DNA of 64,000 bases from Reyranella sp. Its GTDB lineage: Bacteria > Pseudomonadota > Alphaproteobacteria > Reyranellales > Reyranellaceae. Of the stretch, positions 25,291 through 34,030 are shown piece after piece (positions within the stretch are counted from its first letter, which is position 1; each line of letters begins with the position of its first letter). The stretch lies in NCBI RefSeq assembly GCF_004297405.1, contig NZ_SCVC01000039.1, forward strand, positions 62,001 through 126,000, in the 5' to 3' direction. A model generated the notes under the pieces. It was not told the origin of the DNA, made no database searches, and saw only the letters and a program-made list of their open reading frames with translations. Made by a program: the position numbers and the translations under genes.

Positions 25291-25311
25291 GATAGCTGGG
25301 GGAGGGCGGTT

Positions 25312-25923
25312 ATGAGCCTCGACTTTCTGCTGACGTCGTTGATCGTGGTCGCTTCGCCCGGTGTCGGAGTTCTGATCACGGTAGCGGCTGGCCTGTCGCG
25401 TGGCCCGAAGGCCAGCGTCGTGGCGGCGTTCGGCTGCACGCTCGGCATCGTTCCGCACATGCTGGCCGCGATCCTGGGATTGGCGGCACTGCTGCACACC
25501 AGCGCGCTCGCCTTCCAGATCCTGAAGTATCTCGGCGTCGCCTACCTGCTCTACATGGCGTGGGTGACGTTGCGCGATCATGGCGCGCTCACCGTCCAGC
25601 CCGACGCAGCACCGCGCTCTTCGCTGCAGGTCATCGTCTCGGCCATCCTGGCCAACATCCTCAATCCCAAGCTCTCGATCTTCTTCTTCGCCTTCCTGCC
25701 GCAGTTCGTCGAGGCGACGGAGGCCAATCCCGTGCTGCGCATGTCGGAGCTGAGCGCGGTCTTCATGCTGCTGACCTTCGCGGTCTTCGCGGCGTATGGT
25801 CTGTTCGCAGCGTCGGTGCGCGACCATGTGATCTCGCGGCCGCAGGTCATGACCTGGATGCGTCGTGTATTCGCCGGTGCCTTCGCGGCGCTGGGCGCCA
25901 AGCTCGCCCTGTCAGAGCGATAG
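25312..25923 (+). CDS. LysE/RhtB family amino-acid exporter
   Basis: This 203-residue membrane protein has six hydrophobic segments. It opens with SLDFLLTSLIVVASPGVGVLITVAAGLSRGPKASVVA, the usual LysE pattern with a Pro-Gly in segment 1. LGVAYLLYMAWVTLRDHG and ILANILNPKLSIFFFAFLPQFV are typical of the RhtB branch. It exports amino acids or analogues such as homoserine; the true substrate is unknown. It stands alone, after the gcv terminator and before an Rrf2 gene. Confidence 0.9.
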   Translation: MSLDFLLTSLIVVASPGVGVLITVAAGLSRGPKASVVAAFGCTLGIVPHMLAAILGLAALLHTSALAFQILKYLGVAYLLYMAWVTLRDHGALTVQPDAAPRSSLQVIVSAILANILNPKLSIFFFAFLPQFVEATEANPVLRMSELSAVFMLLTFAVFAAYGLFAASVRDHVISRPQVMTWMRRVFAGAFAALGAKLALSER

Positions 25924-25953
25924 AAGTTCAAAATCGGAGAGTTGAGTCAGGCC

Positions 25954-26000
25954 TTGACGTTTGAGCTGTCACGTAACATATGAAGTTATATGAAGCGTGA
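25954..26000 (+). promoter_or_regulatory. Promoter and dyads at the Rrf2 gene start
   Basis: TTGACG (25954-25959) and CATATG (25977-25982) are spaced 17 bases. They would place the transcript start at or next to the ATG at 25990, so the mRNA may be leaderless. Dyads TAAC-N7-GTTA (25974-25988) and TCACG...CGTGA (25969-26000) overlap it and could bind the Rrf2 dimer. Confidence 0.4.
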
Positions 26001-26454
26001 TAGTCGATTGTCGGGCGTGCTCCACGTCCTGCTGCACATGGCCGAGCATGAGGGCCCCATAACTTCCGAAGTGCTGGCAAAGGCCATGGATACCAACCCC
26101 GTGGTGATCCGGCGGACCATGGCCGGCCTCCGGGAGCAGGGATATGTCCGCTCGGCGAAGGGCCATGGCGGCGGGTGGACGCTGGCCTGCGACCTGTCGA
26201 AGGTGACCTTGCGCGACGTCTACACCGCGCTTGGCAGTCCCTCGCTTCTCGCCATGGGGAATCGGACGGAAGCACCGGGCTGTCTCGTCGAGCAGGCGGT
26301 GAATGCCGCCCTCGACCAGGCCTTCGACGATGCGGAAGCGTTGCTGCTCGCGCGGCTTGGTGAAGTGACCTTGGCCATGTTGAGCGCCGACTTCCACACC
26401 CGCCTCGTGGCACGCGGCGGACGGCACGATCTGCAAAGTGTTCATGCGTCATGA
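25990..26454 (+). CDS. Rrf2 family transcriptional regulator
   Basis: This 154-residue protein has the Rrf2 winged helix (RLSGVLHVLLHMAEHEG, VLAKAMDTNPVVIRRTMAGL, then VRSAKGHGGGWTLA). The effector half lacks the three closely spaced Cys of IscR/NsrR; only one Cys remains (EAPGCLVEQAV). It therefore probably does not bind the usual [2Fe-2S] or [4Fe-4S] cluster and may sense something else, as YwnA-like members do. Its stop overlaps the methyltransferase start (ATGA), which suggests that this is the co-expressed target. Confidence 0.88.
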   Translation: MKRDSRLSGVLHVLLHMAEHEGPITSEVLAKAMDTNPVVIRRTMAGLREQGYVRSAKGHGGGWTLACDLSKVTLRDVYTALGSPSLLAMGNRTEAPGCLVEQAVNAALDQAFDDAEALLLARLGEVTLAMLSADFHTRLVARGGRHDLQSVHAS

Positions 26455-27134
26455 GTGACCTGATGGCGCCGTTCTCCGATCCGCAGGCTGTGGCGCGCTA
26501 CGCCGAGGGGCCGCCGCGCTTCGTGCCCGGCTTCACCGACCTGCATCGCATGACCACCATCCTGCTCGGCGAGCGCGCGCCGCGGGAGGCTCGGGTGCTC
26601 GTCCTCGGGGCCGGCGGCGGGCTGGAGCTGAAGGCGCTGGCTGAGGCTCATCCGGGCTGGACATTCGACGGCGTGGATCCGGCGGCCGAAATGCTGAAGC
26701 AGGCCGGGCGGACCCTGGGCCCACTCGCTCCTCGCGCCCGTTTGCACCAGGGCTATATCGACGATGCGCCGGAAGGTCCGTTCGATGCGGCGACCTGTCT
26801 GCTGACGCTGCATTTCCTGGCGCCGGAGGAACGGCAGCGCACCGCCAGCGAAATCCGAAAGCGACTCAAGCCCGGTGCACCCTTCGTGGCCGCCCATTCC
26901 AGCTTTCCCCAGGGCGAGGACGAGCGGGCGCTTTGGTTGTCGCGATATGCCGCTTTCGCAGTCGCCTCGGGGGCCGATCCTGCTCTCGCGCAGAGAGCGC
27001 GAGCGGCGGTCGCGGTGCACCTGAACATCTTCACGCCCGAGCAGGACGAAGCGATCCTGCGAGGCGCCGGCTTCTCCGACGTGAGCCTGTTCTACGCCGC
27101 CTTTACGTGGCGTGGCTGGGTGGCCTCCGCCTGA
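26451..27134 (+). CDS. Class I SAM-dependent methyltransferase
   Basis: This 227-residue protein has the SAM-binding Rossmann motif VLVLGAGGGLELKALAEAHPG and the acidic strand 2 FDGVDPAAEMLK. It resembles small-molecule methyltransferases annotated only as methyltransferase domain 12/25 proteins. It starts at an ATG overlapping the Rrf2 stop and probably responds with it to a toxic or xenobiotic compound. The substrate is unknown. Confidence 0.82.
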   Translation: MSDLMAPFSDPQAVARYAEGPPRFVPGFTDLHRMTTILLGERAPREARVLVLGAGGGLELKALAEAHPGWTFDGVDPAAEMLKQAGRTLGPLAPRARLHQGYIDDAPEGPFDAATCLLTLHFLAPEERQRTASEIRKRLKPGAPFVAAHSSFPQGEDERALWLSRYAAFAVASGADPALAQRARAAVAVHLNIFTPEQDEAILRGAGFSDVSLFYAAFTWRGWVASA

Positions 27135-27150
27135 GGCATCCCGTTCTCAC

Positions 27151-27180
27151 AAAGAAAAACCCCCGCCTTGCGGCGGGGGC
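27151..27180 (-). terminator. Intrinsic terminator of the atp F0 operon
   Basis: Read on the minus strand, CCCCCGCC and GGCGGGGG form a perfect 8-bp stem (27160-27179) with a 4-base loop, followed by TTTTTCTTT. It lies about 50 bases after the b subunit gene. Confidence 0.9.
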
Positions 27181-27231
27181 GTCAGGTAGCCCGCGATTAT
27201 TGTTTGCGGGCAATCCTTGGATTTCTGAAAC

Positions 27232-27756
27232 TCAGTGCAGGCGGCGCGGCAAATCCGCGATCGCTTCTTCGATCAGCGCCGTGCCCTTGGCCGAACCGAC
27301 CTGCTCGCGGAGCAGGGTGCGGGTTGCCGTGAGAGCAACGTCGACCGCCAGGTTGCGCACTTCCCGTGTGGCCTGAGCCTCGGCCTGCGCGATGCGATCG
27401 CGGGCCTGCTGCTCACGCCGCGCGATCAGCGCCTCGCGCTCCTCGGCGGCATGCTGCGTCAGGCGCTCGGCTTCCGCCTTGGCTTGCGCCACGATGCCTT
27501 CGGCCAGAGTGGCCGACTCGGCGAGGTTCTTCTGGGCTTCGTCGCGAGCCTTCTGAGCCTCGGCACGAAGCTTCTCGGCCTCGCTGAGCGTGCGCCTGAT
27601 GAGTGCCGTGCGATCGTCGAGCATCTTGGTGATGCCCTTGATCATCATCTTGCCGGTGAGGACCAGGAAGATGATGAAGGCGACGGCGACCCACAGGTTC
27701 GGGTCGGAAAAGAAGCCGCCGCCATGTGCATCGGCGGCCCACGCGGTGCTGATCAT
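27232..27756 (-). CDS. atpF: ATP synthase F0 subunit b
   Basis: This 174-residue subunit forms part of the peripheral stalk that holds F1 against the rotor. A membrane segment near residues 22-40 (PNLWVAVAFIIFLVLTGKMM) is followed by a long Ala/Glu/Arg-rich helix suited to a coiled coil with b'. It overlaps the b' gene by 4 bases and ends the operon before a strong terminator. Confidence 0.93.
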   Translation of the reverse strand: MISTAWAADAHGGGFFSDPNLWVAVAFIIFLVLTGKMMIKGITKMLDDRTALIRRTLSEAEKLRAEAQKARDEAQKNLAESATLAEGIVAQAKAEAERLTQHAAEEREALIARREQQARDRIAQAEAQATREVRNLAVDVALTATRTLLREQVGSAKGTALIEEAIADLPRRLH

Positions 27757-28322
27757 CGCTTACCTGCCTTGGCCGCTTCGTCGACGGCACGGGCGACCTG
27801 CGCACCGTCCGCCGAGCCGACCAGCTTGCCGAGGATCGCCGAGGCGATCTCCGCCGCCATACCGGTCAAGCCGGTCATGGCCTGGTTCTGCTGCTCGCCG
27901 ATACGGCGCTCGGCTGCCGTGATGTCGGCCGCCAACCGGCTGCCCACGGCATGCATCTGCGCCGAGGTCTCGGCAGTAGCTGCATCGGAGGCGGCCCGGA
28001 TGACCGCTTCGGCGCGTCCGCGCGCTTCGGCGAGAGCCTTGTCCTGTGCCGCCGCCGTGGTGCGGGCCGCGTCGTTGGCCTGCTGTGCCGCATCCAGGTC
28101 AGCCTGGATCTTGCGCTCGCGGGCCTCGACGGTCGAACCGATGCGCGGCAGCACGAGCGTCGCCATGATCGCGTAGAGCACGGCGAACGACACGACCAGC
28201 CAGAAGATCTGGCTGGGGAAGGAGGCGATGTCGAACTGCGGCATGCCGGCCGCCTGCGCGGCTGCAGGCAGGCCGATCAGGGCCGCAGCCCATGCCGAAG
28301 TCCGCAGTGCCGAAACGGGCAC
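27753..28322 (-). CDS. atpG: ATP synthase F0 subunit b'
   Basis: This is the second stalk subunit, typical of alphaproteobacteria and phototrophs, called b' (atpG or atpX). MPQFDIASFPSQIFWLVVSF and VLPRIGSTVEARERKIQADL mark the membrane segment and the start of the long helix. GTG 28322 gives 189 residues, with an N-terminal signal-like stretch; ATG 28244 (163 residues) is equally possible. It starts 8 bases after atpE and overlaps atpF. Confidence 0.9.
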   Translation of the reverse strand: MPVSALRTSAWAAALIGLPAAAQAAGMPQFDIASFPSQIFWLVVSFAVLYAIMATLVLPRIGSTVEARERKIQADLDAAQQANDAARTTAAAQDKALAEARGRAEAVIRAASDAATAETSAQMHAVGSRLAADITAAERRIGEQQNQAMTGLTGMAAEIASAILGKLVGSADGAQVARAVDEAAKAGKR

Positions 28323-28330
28323 GATCGAAC

Positions 28331-28555
28331 TCAGGCGAAGAGGGCGATCAGCGCGACGATCAGCGCGAACAGCGCGATGGCCTCGGTGACGGCGAAGCCG
28401 ATCCAGATGTTCGCGCCGATTTCGGCCTTCGAGGCCGGGTTGCGCGACAGAGCCGTGATGTAGCTCGCCCACACGTTGCCCACGCCGATGCCGGCGCCGA
28501 TCATGCCGATGGCGGCGAGGCCAGCACCGATAAACTTGGCGGCTGAGGCGTCCAT
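28331..28555 (-). CDS. atpE: ATP synthase F0 subunit c
   Basis: This 74-residue hairpin protein forms the proton-driven rotor ring. The first helix has the small-residue pattern GAGIGVG, the polar loop is RNPASKAEIG, and the second helix carries the proton-binding Glu58 (AVTEAIALF). Genes on both sides encode other F0 subunits. Confidence 0.97.
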   Translation of the reverse strand: MDASAAKFIGAGLAAIGMIGAGIGVGNVWASYITALSRNPASKAEIGANIWIGFAVTEAIALFALIVALIALFA

Positions 28556-28609
28556 TTCTGTCTCCTGTTTAGCGAACGTTGATTGAGTGGATGGTTACGG
28601 GCGCGGCGA

Positions 28610-29338
28610 TCAGTGCAGATGCAGCGCGTCGTTCAGGTAAATGCAGCAGAGGATCGTGAAGATGTAGGCCTGCAGCAGCGCGATCAGCACCTCGAGTGCG
28701 GTGATCGCCACGAGGACAGCCAGCGGTATGACGCCGAAGATGCCGAGCGCCACGACGAAGCCAGCCAGCACCTTCAGCAGCACGTGACCAACGGTCATGT
28801 TCGCGAACAGGCGGACCGACAGGCTGATCGGCCGGCTGAGGTAGGAGACGAGTTCGATCGGGATCAGGATGGGCGCGGTGAACAGCGGCGCGCCATGCGG
28901 GAAGAACAGCGAGAAGAAGTGCAGGCCGTGCTTAAAGATACCGATCAGCGTCACGGCGATGAACACCACGGCCGCCATGAAGAACGTGACGGCGATATGA
29001 CTGGTGAAGGTGAAGCCGTAAGGGATCAGTCCCAGCAGGTTGCCGAACAGCGTGAAGATGAAGAGCGTGAAGATGAACGGGAAGAATTTCTTGCCGGCGC
29101 TGCCGACATTGTCCCGGATCATGTTGGCGATGAACTCGTAGAAGAGCTCGGACATCGCCTGGAAACGGCCGGGGATCATCGCCGCCTTGCTCGCTCCAGC
29201 CACCAGCAGGACGGAGGACACGGCCACTGCCGCGAACATGAACACTGCCGAATTGGTGATGGCGATTTCGTTGCCGCCGATGCTGAACAGCGGGGCACTT
29301 AGGTTCTGGATAGCGAACTGCTCAACCGGGCTGGCCAC
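28610..29338 (-). CDS. atpB: ATP synthase F0 subunit a
   Basis: This 242-residue membrane subunit provides the proton half-channels. The essential Arg lies in ISLSVRLFANMTVGHVLL. LVAITALEVLIALLQAYIF forms the last helices. It starts MASPVEQFAIQNL and sits between atpI and atpE. Confidence 0.97.
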   Translation of the reverse strand: MASPVEQFAIQNLSAPLFSIGGNEIAITNSAVFMFAAVAVSSVLLVAGASKAAMIPGRFQAMSELFYEFIANMIRDNVGSAGKKFFPFIFTLFIFTLFGNLLGLIPYGFTFTSHIAVTFFMAAVVFIAVTLIGIFKHGLHFFSLFFPHGAPLFTAPILIPIELVSYLSRPISLSVRLFANMTVGHVLLKVLAGFVVALGIFGVIPLAVLVAITALEVLIALLQAYIFTILCCIYLNDALHLH

Positions 29339-29360
29339 GATAAACTATCCCCAAATCCGT

Positions 29361-29696
29361 CTACTCTGTACCTGGCGGGTTCTTGCCGCGCCGCTCTTCA
29401 GCCTGCGCGACCCGGTAGACATTCATGAATGCCGCCCCGCACCCCAGCACGAAACCCAAGATCAGCAGCCAGGGCTTCGTCCCCAACCACCGGTCCGCCA
29501 TCAAGCCGAGGAAAGCCCCCGCCACGACGCCGGCTACCAGTTCGACCGCTACCCGCATGCCGACACCGAGCTTTTCGCCCCCGGTGCTTGCTGCAGGCTT
29601 CGACGACCGACCGACGCCCTTTTGATAGGCCTGGCGAACGCTTTTGAGGCGCTTGTCCAGGTCGTCAGGCGTCGCTTTTCGCTCGTCCTCGGCCAT
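29361..29696 (-). CDS. atpI: ATP synthase protein I (AtpI)
   Basis: This 111-residue protein has two predicted membrane segments. It opens with a charged cytoplasmic part (MAEDERKATPDDLDKRLKS) and has VELVAGVVAGAFLGLMADRW then LLILGFVLGCGAAFMNVYRV. AtpI aids assembly of the c-ring in other bacteria. It is the first gene of the F0 operon atpI-B-E-b'-b; F1 genes are not in the window. Confidence 0.9.
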   Translation of the reverse strand: MAEDERKATPDDLDKRLKSVRQAYQKGVGRSSKPAASTGGEKLGVGMRVAVELVAGVVAGAFLGLMADRWLGTKPWLLILGFVLGCGAAFMNVYRVAQAEERRGKNPPGTE

Positions 29697-29851
29697 AACC
29701 GGATGTTCCGTTCCGGGCTCTCCACCGCACCAGTTCCACGACGGTTCCGTAGCAGTGAAAAACGCGCCGGAACCTATTGGCAGGCCCGTTGGGTGTCAAG
29801 CACACGCGACGATGTGCCAAGGCCCGGAATTCCAAGCACTTTCTGCCCTCT

Positions 29852-32053
29852 CTAGCGCTTCAGAACCGAGAACCTTGCGTCGCCGTCGCGGACCACCTGC
29901 GGCACCAGGTCGACCTCCCAGTCGAGATACTGCCGCATGGCGGCTTCGACATCCTCCTTGAAGTCGTAGGGGCGGTACCAGACGTCGGTCGGCGGATCGG
30001 CCATGCGGACGTGACCCGTCTCGACCGCGAGCTTGGCGTCGCGCCAGGCCCTGAAACCACCCTCCAAGATCGCGACCGGCAGGCCGCCTGCGGCTTCGGC
30101 TGCTTCCGGAGCGGCGAGGGCCGCAATCTCGGCGTCGGACGAGACCAACACGACGCGCGTCGCGCCTGCCTGCTTCTTCAGCATTTCCGGAATGGACCGG
30201 CCAAGGCCGGCGCGGACGGCGAACCAGGCGCCCGGGACGTGGCCGTCGCGATATTTGAGGCTCGTGTCGAGGTCGATCACCAATGTCGAGGCGAGCTGTT
30301 TGTGCAGATCGGCTGCGGACACGGTCGCGGCCTTCGGCGCGGCGAAGCCAGCAGGGAAGCGCGGCTCGGCCTCGGTCGTGAGTTCGGACGCGGCCGGCTT
30401 GTGGTCGAGCACGTACGTCTCGGCCCACCCCATCTGCATCAGCCAGTGCGCCGTCATGGTGGCGCGCACGCCATCATTGTCGTGCAGTACGATCGTCGCA
30501 TTGCGCGCGCCGACATACTGATCTGTCGCCTGCACGAGCTGGCCCCCGGCAGCATGGCGGAAGCCCTTGAGATGGCCTTGCGCATATTCGGCGGGATCGC
30601 GCACGTCGAGGCGATAGAGCGGTCCGCCTTGGGCCACGAGCTTGTCGAGACCGGCTTTGTCGATCTTGTTGATGCCCATGCGCTTGGCGACGTCGGCCGC
30701 TGCGGCTTGGGCAAACTTGGCGGCTTCGGGCCCCTGCGGACCGAAGCTCCTGGTCTCGCCGCGCGCCACCTTGAGGCCGGCGAGGTGCCAGCCCATCGTG
30801 CCGTTCTTGAGCGCGATGACCTTGTTGGGCAGGCCGGCGTTGATCAGCGACTGCGCGCCGATGATCGAACGGGTCCGGCCGGCGCAATTTACCACGACCA
30901 GGGTATCGGGGTTCGGGGCGAAGTCCTTCACGCGATAAACCAACTCGGCGCCGGGGCAGTCGACGCCGCCCGGGATCGACATGTTGTTGAATTCCGGCAT
31001 CGGCCGTGAATCGAGGATCACTAGATCGGTCTTGGCGTCGACCAGCTTCTGCAGGTCGGCGGCATCGATGCGGGGCGTGTCGTTCTCGTGCTCCACGACC
31101 TCGCCGAACGCCTTGCTCGGCACGTTGACGCCGGTGAAGACCTCGTAGCCCGCGTCGCGCCAGGCTTTCAGGCCGCCCTTCACGACGGAGAGATTGGTGT
31201 AACCGAGCTGGGAGAGCTTGGCGGCAGCGCGATTGGCGCGGCCTGCCCACTGCGGATCCTGGGCGTCATCGCCGCTGTCCATCAGGACGATGCGGATGGC
31301 GGGATCGGGCAGCAGCGCCAATGCCCGCGGCTCCAGTCGGGAGAGGGGGAGCGGCGTCGCGAACAGCGGATGGCCCTGCGTGGAGAACTCGCCTTCTTCC
31401 CGCACGTCGAAGAAGGCGAAGATCTCGCCTGACTTCAGCATCGCCTTGACCTGCTGCACCGAAAGAACCGGCGTCAGGATCTTGGCCTTGGCCATGAAAC
31501 GCTTGGACGTGCCGGCCGCCAGGTCGACGGTCACGCGATCGGGGAGCTGTTCCAGGCTGAGCCCATAGAAATGGAGATGTAGCGCGTTGCCCGAGCCGAC
31601 GGGCGTCTCGATGTGATGGAAGTCGTCCGGGAGATAGGCGATCACGTCGCCGCGCTTCAGGGTCTTTTCCTTGGCCGGCGCCTCGCGAAGCTGCACGAAG
31701 CCTTCGCGGGCGCCATTGTCGAGGCGCTCATAGACCACGTTGCGCTCCGCACCGTGGACGCCGGCGATGATCGCCCAGGTCGTGTGATTGTGCGGTGGCA
31801 CCTTCTTGCCGGCGCCGCCGGCCGAGGCGTAGAGCGCGAAACGGTGGTCGGGGTCTTCGCTCAGGCGATAGATGCCGCCATCGGCACCGAGGGGGAATTC
31901 CTCCTGCGGGAAGAGATCGGCCCGGCTTGCCAGCGATGCCAGCAGCCCGCCGATCTTGTCGAGATTGGCGTAGGTAACGCCGCCCTTTTCGATCTGCCGA
32001 GCCTCGTCGATCAAGCGCCGTACCGCCGCGGCGCGCTCCTGATGCAGGGTCAT
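29852..32053 (-). CDS. Thiol-dioxygenase-like cupin fused to four rhodanese domains
   Basis: This 733-residue protein combines two fold types. Residues about 1-185 form a cysteine-dioxygenase-like cupin: His88-x-His90 and Trp93 (PPHNHTTW), a further His near 146-147, and HLHFY at 159-163 where such enzymes have SxHxY. Four rhodanese-like domains follow at about 195-310, 328-435, 460-555 and 577-685. Only the second has the active-site loop (Cys390 in VNCAGRTRS); in the others the Cys position holds Ser, Asn or Ser. It could oxidise a thiol or persulfide and transfer sulfur through Cys390. A strong SD GGAGGAG precedes the start. It is divergent from slt. Confidence 0.85.
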   Translation of the reverse strand: MTLHQERAAAVRRLIDEARQIEKGGVTYANLDKIGGLLASLASRADLFPQEEFPLGADGGIYRLSEDPDHRFALYASAGGAGKKVPPHNHTTWAIIAGVHGAERNVVYERLDNGAREGFVQLREAPAKEKTLKRGDVIAYLPDDFHHIETPVGSGNALHLHFYGLSLEQLPDRVTVDLAAGTSKRFMAKAKILTPVLSVQQVKAMLKSGEIFAFFDVREEGEFSTQGHPLFATPLPLSRLEPRALALLPDPAIRIVLMDSGDDAQDPQWAGRANRAAAKLSQLGYTNLSVVKGGLKAWRDAGYEVFTGVNVPSKAFGEVVEHENDTPRIDAADLQKLVDAKTDLVILDSRPMPEFNNMSIPGGVDCPGAELVYRVKDFAPNPDTLVVVNCAGRTRSIIGAQSLINAGLPNKVIALKNGTMGWHLAGLKVARGETRSFGPQGPEAAKFAQAAAADVAKRMGINKIDKAGLDKLVAQGGPLYRLDVRDPAEYAQGHLKGFRHAAGGQLVQATDQYVGARNATIVLHDNDGVRATMTAHWLMQMGWAETYVLDHKPAASELTTEAEPRFPAGFAAPKAATVSAADLHKQLASTLVIDLDTSLKYRDGHVPGAWFAVRAGLGRSIPEMLKKQAGATRVVLVSSDAEIAALAAPEAAEAAGGLPVAILEGGFRAWRDAKLAVETGHVRMADPPTDVWYRPYDFKEDVEAAMRQYLDWEVDLVPQVVRDGDARFSVLKR

Positions 32054-32127
32054 TTGCTCCTCCGTTTGGGTACAGTATAGCGAGGCGGGCGCTTGTCGCC
32101 CTAGGGCAAGTCAAACTACGGTGGGGC

Positions 32128-33978
32128 ATGAAAACGATCGTTTCTGCCGTGATGATCGGTGCAGTCGCCTTGATGGCAGCTTCTGCCTCGGCACAGCCCC
32201 TGAAAAAGCCGACCAAGCTGCAGGCGACCAAGCCCGCGGCGGTCAAACCCGCCGCCCGACCCGCTGCGCGGCCGGCCGTTCGCCCCGCGGCGGCGCGGCC
32301 GCCGGTCTTCGTACCGCCGCCGCCGGTCATCGAACTCGACGAGGCCACGGTCGTCGCCGACCTGCCGACCGTCCTCGACAACGAGAGCCGCGATCGCTAC
32401 CGGCGCATCTTCCAGGCGCAGGCGAGCGGGAACTGGGGGCAGGCCGACGCCGAGATCGCCCAGCTCAAGGACAAGTTGTTAATGGGCTATGTCGGTGCCC
32501 AGCGGCTGCTCGCGCCCAACTATCAGGCACGCTACGACCAGCTCGCCGCCTGGCTCCAGGAATACAACGATCATCCCGACGCGCCGGCGGTTTACCGCCT
32601 TGCACTCGCTCGTCGTACGCCGGGCGGGCCGGAGCTGACACCGGCGAGCTTCGTCGGCCAGGCCCAACCGTCGCCGACCTTCGCGGCCGCCCGCACGGTG
32701 CGGGGCGCCGATGCAAGCCAGGCCGCCGAGCTGCGCGCCCGCCTGCAGAACATGGCCGACGATGGCGGCTTCAACGCCGCCTTCGTGCTCCTCGACCGCA
32801 AATCGACGGTCGATGTCCTGGGGCCACAGGAAGTCGAGCTGTGGCGCGGCCGCATGCGCACCCGCCAGCTCGAGGCCGATCCGCAGCGCGGCGTGCAGAT
32901 CCCGGTCGAGGTCGGCGCGCCGCCCGACGCCAATTGGACGGCCGCCCTCCAGGCATTTACGCGCGGCAACATGGCGGAGGCCGCACGGCGCTTCGAGCTG
33001 GTGGCCGATGCTTCGCCCGATCAGGCATCGTCATGGACCTTGTCAGCCGGCTCTTTCTGGGCGGCACGCGCCAACCTGCTGGCGGGCAATCCGCAGAAAT
33101 ACGCGCCCTACCTCAAGCGCGCCGCCTTGCATGGTCGGACCTTCTACGGTCTCGTAGCCCAGAAAGCGCTCGGCATGCAGATCCAGCCCGACTGGGACGT
33201 GCCGGCGCTCGATCGGAAGAAGGCCGACCTGCTGCGCAACGATCGCGCGGCGCGGCGCGCCCTGGGTTTGATACAGCTAGGCGCCACAACGGCTGCGGAG
33301 CGCGAACTCTTCGCCGCCGCCATCGACAACGATCCCGCCTATATCGAGGCGGTGATGGCGCTGGCGCTCAAGGCTGACCTTCCGGCGCTGGCTGTGCGCG
33401 TCGGCAACGCCAACTGGGATCAGCGCCACAACATCAAGGGTTACGACGGCGCGATGTATCCCATCCCGTCCTGGCAGCCGTCGGGTGGCTTCATCGTCGA
33501 TCGCGCGCTGGTCTACGGTTTCATGCGGCAGGAATCGGCCTTCAATCCCAAGGCGCGTTCCTATGTCGGTGCGATGGGGTTGATGCAGCTCATGCCGGCG
33601 ACCGCGCGTGCTGTCTCGGCGCGTTATGCACCGGAGACGGCAGGCGCCAATCCCTGGGATCCGTCGACCAATGTGGCGCTGGGCCAGGCTTACATTTCGA
33701 TGCTGCTCAACGAGGTCGACGGCAATCTGGTGCGCACGGCCGCCGGCTACAACGGCGGGCCGGGCAACGTCATGCGTTGGGACAACTCGCTCAACGCCTC
33801 GCAGGATCCGCTGCTCTACATCGCCTCGATCCCGCTCCACGAGACGCGCGATTTCGTGCAGCGCGTGCTGACCAACTACTGGATGTATCAGATCAGGATG
33901 GGACAGCAGACGCCGTCGCTCGACCAGATCGCTTCGCACGACTGGCCGCGCTACGCGCCGCAAGACGGACGCCGTTAA
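32128..33978 (+). CDS. Soluble lytic murein transglycosylase (Slt-type)
   Basis: This 616-residue exported protein cleaves peptidoglycan between MurNAc and GlcNAc, forming anhydro ends. The signal peptide MKTIVSAVMIGAVALMAASASA is followed by an unusual Pro/Ala/Lys-rich stretch to about residue 68. An alpha-superhelical region follows to about 440. The C-terminal SLT domain has RQESAFNPKARS (catalytic Glu) and GAMGLMQLMPATA, then YNGGPGNV. It probably acts in wall turnover; the basic linker may bind anionic polymers. Confidence 0.93.
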   Translation: MKTIVSAVMIGAVALMAASASAQPLKKPTKLQATKPAAVKPAARPAARPAVRPAAARPPVFVPPPPVIELDEATVVADLPTVLDNESRDRYRRIFQAQASGNWGQADAEIAQLKDKLLMGYVGAQRLLAPNYQARYDQLAAWLQEYNDHPDAPAVYRLALARRTPGGPELTPASFVGQAQPSPTFAAARTVRGADASQAAELRARLQNMADDGGFNAAFVLLDRKSTVDVLGPQEVELWRGRMRTRQLEADPQRGVQIPVEVGAPPDANWTAALQAFTRGNMAEAARRFELVADASPDQASSWTLSAGSFWAARANLLAGNPQKYAPYLKRAALHGRTFYGLVAQKALGMQIQPDWDVPALDRKKADLLRNDRAARRALGLIQLGATTAAERELFAAAIDNDPAYIEAVMALALKADLPALAVRVGNANWDQRHNIKGYDGAMYPIPSWQPSGGFIVDRALVYGFMRQESAFNPKARSYVGAMGLMQLMPATARAVSARYAPETAGANPWDPSTNVALGQAYISMLLNEVDGNLVRTAAGYNGGPGNVMRWDNSLNASQDPLLYIASIPLHETRDFVQRVLTNYWMYQIRMGQQTPSLDQIASHDWPRYAPQDGRR

Positions 33979-34030
33979 GCTCTCTATAGAGCAAAGGAGC
34001 TAGGCGCTGAGTCAGGAGACGTAACAGGAA

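Noticed and set aside
33979..33992. Palindrome GCTCTCTATAGAGC after slt as a terminator
   Set aside because: The stem is only 5 bp and no T-run follows.
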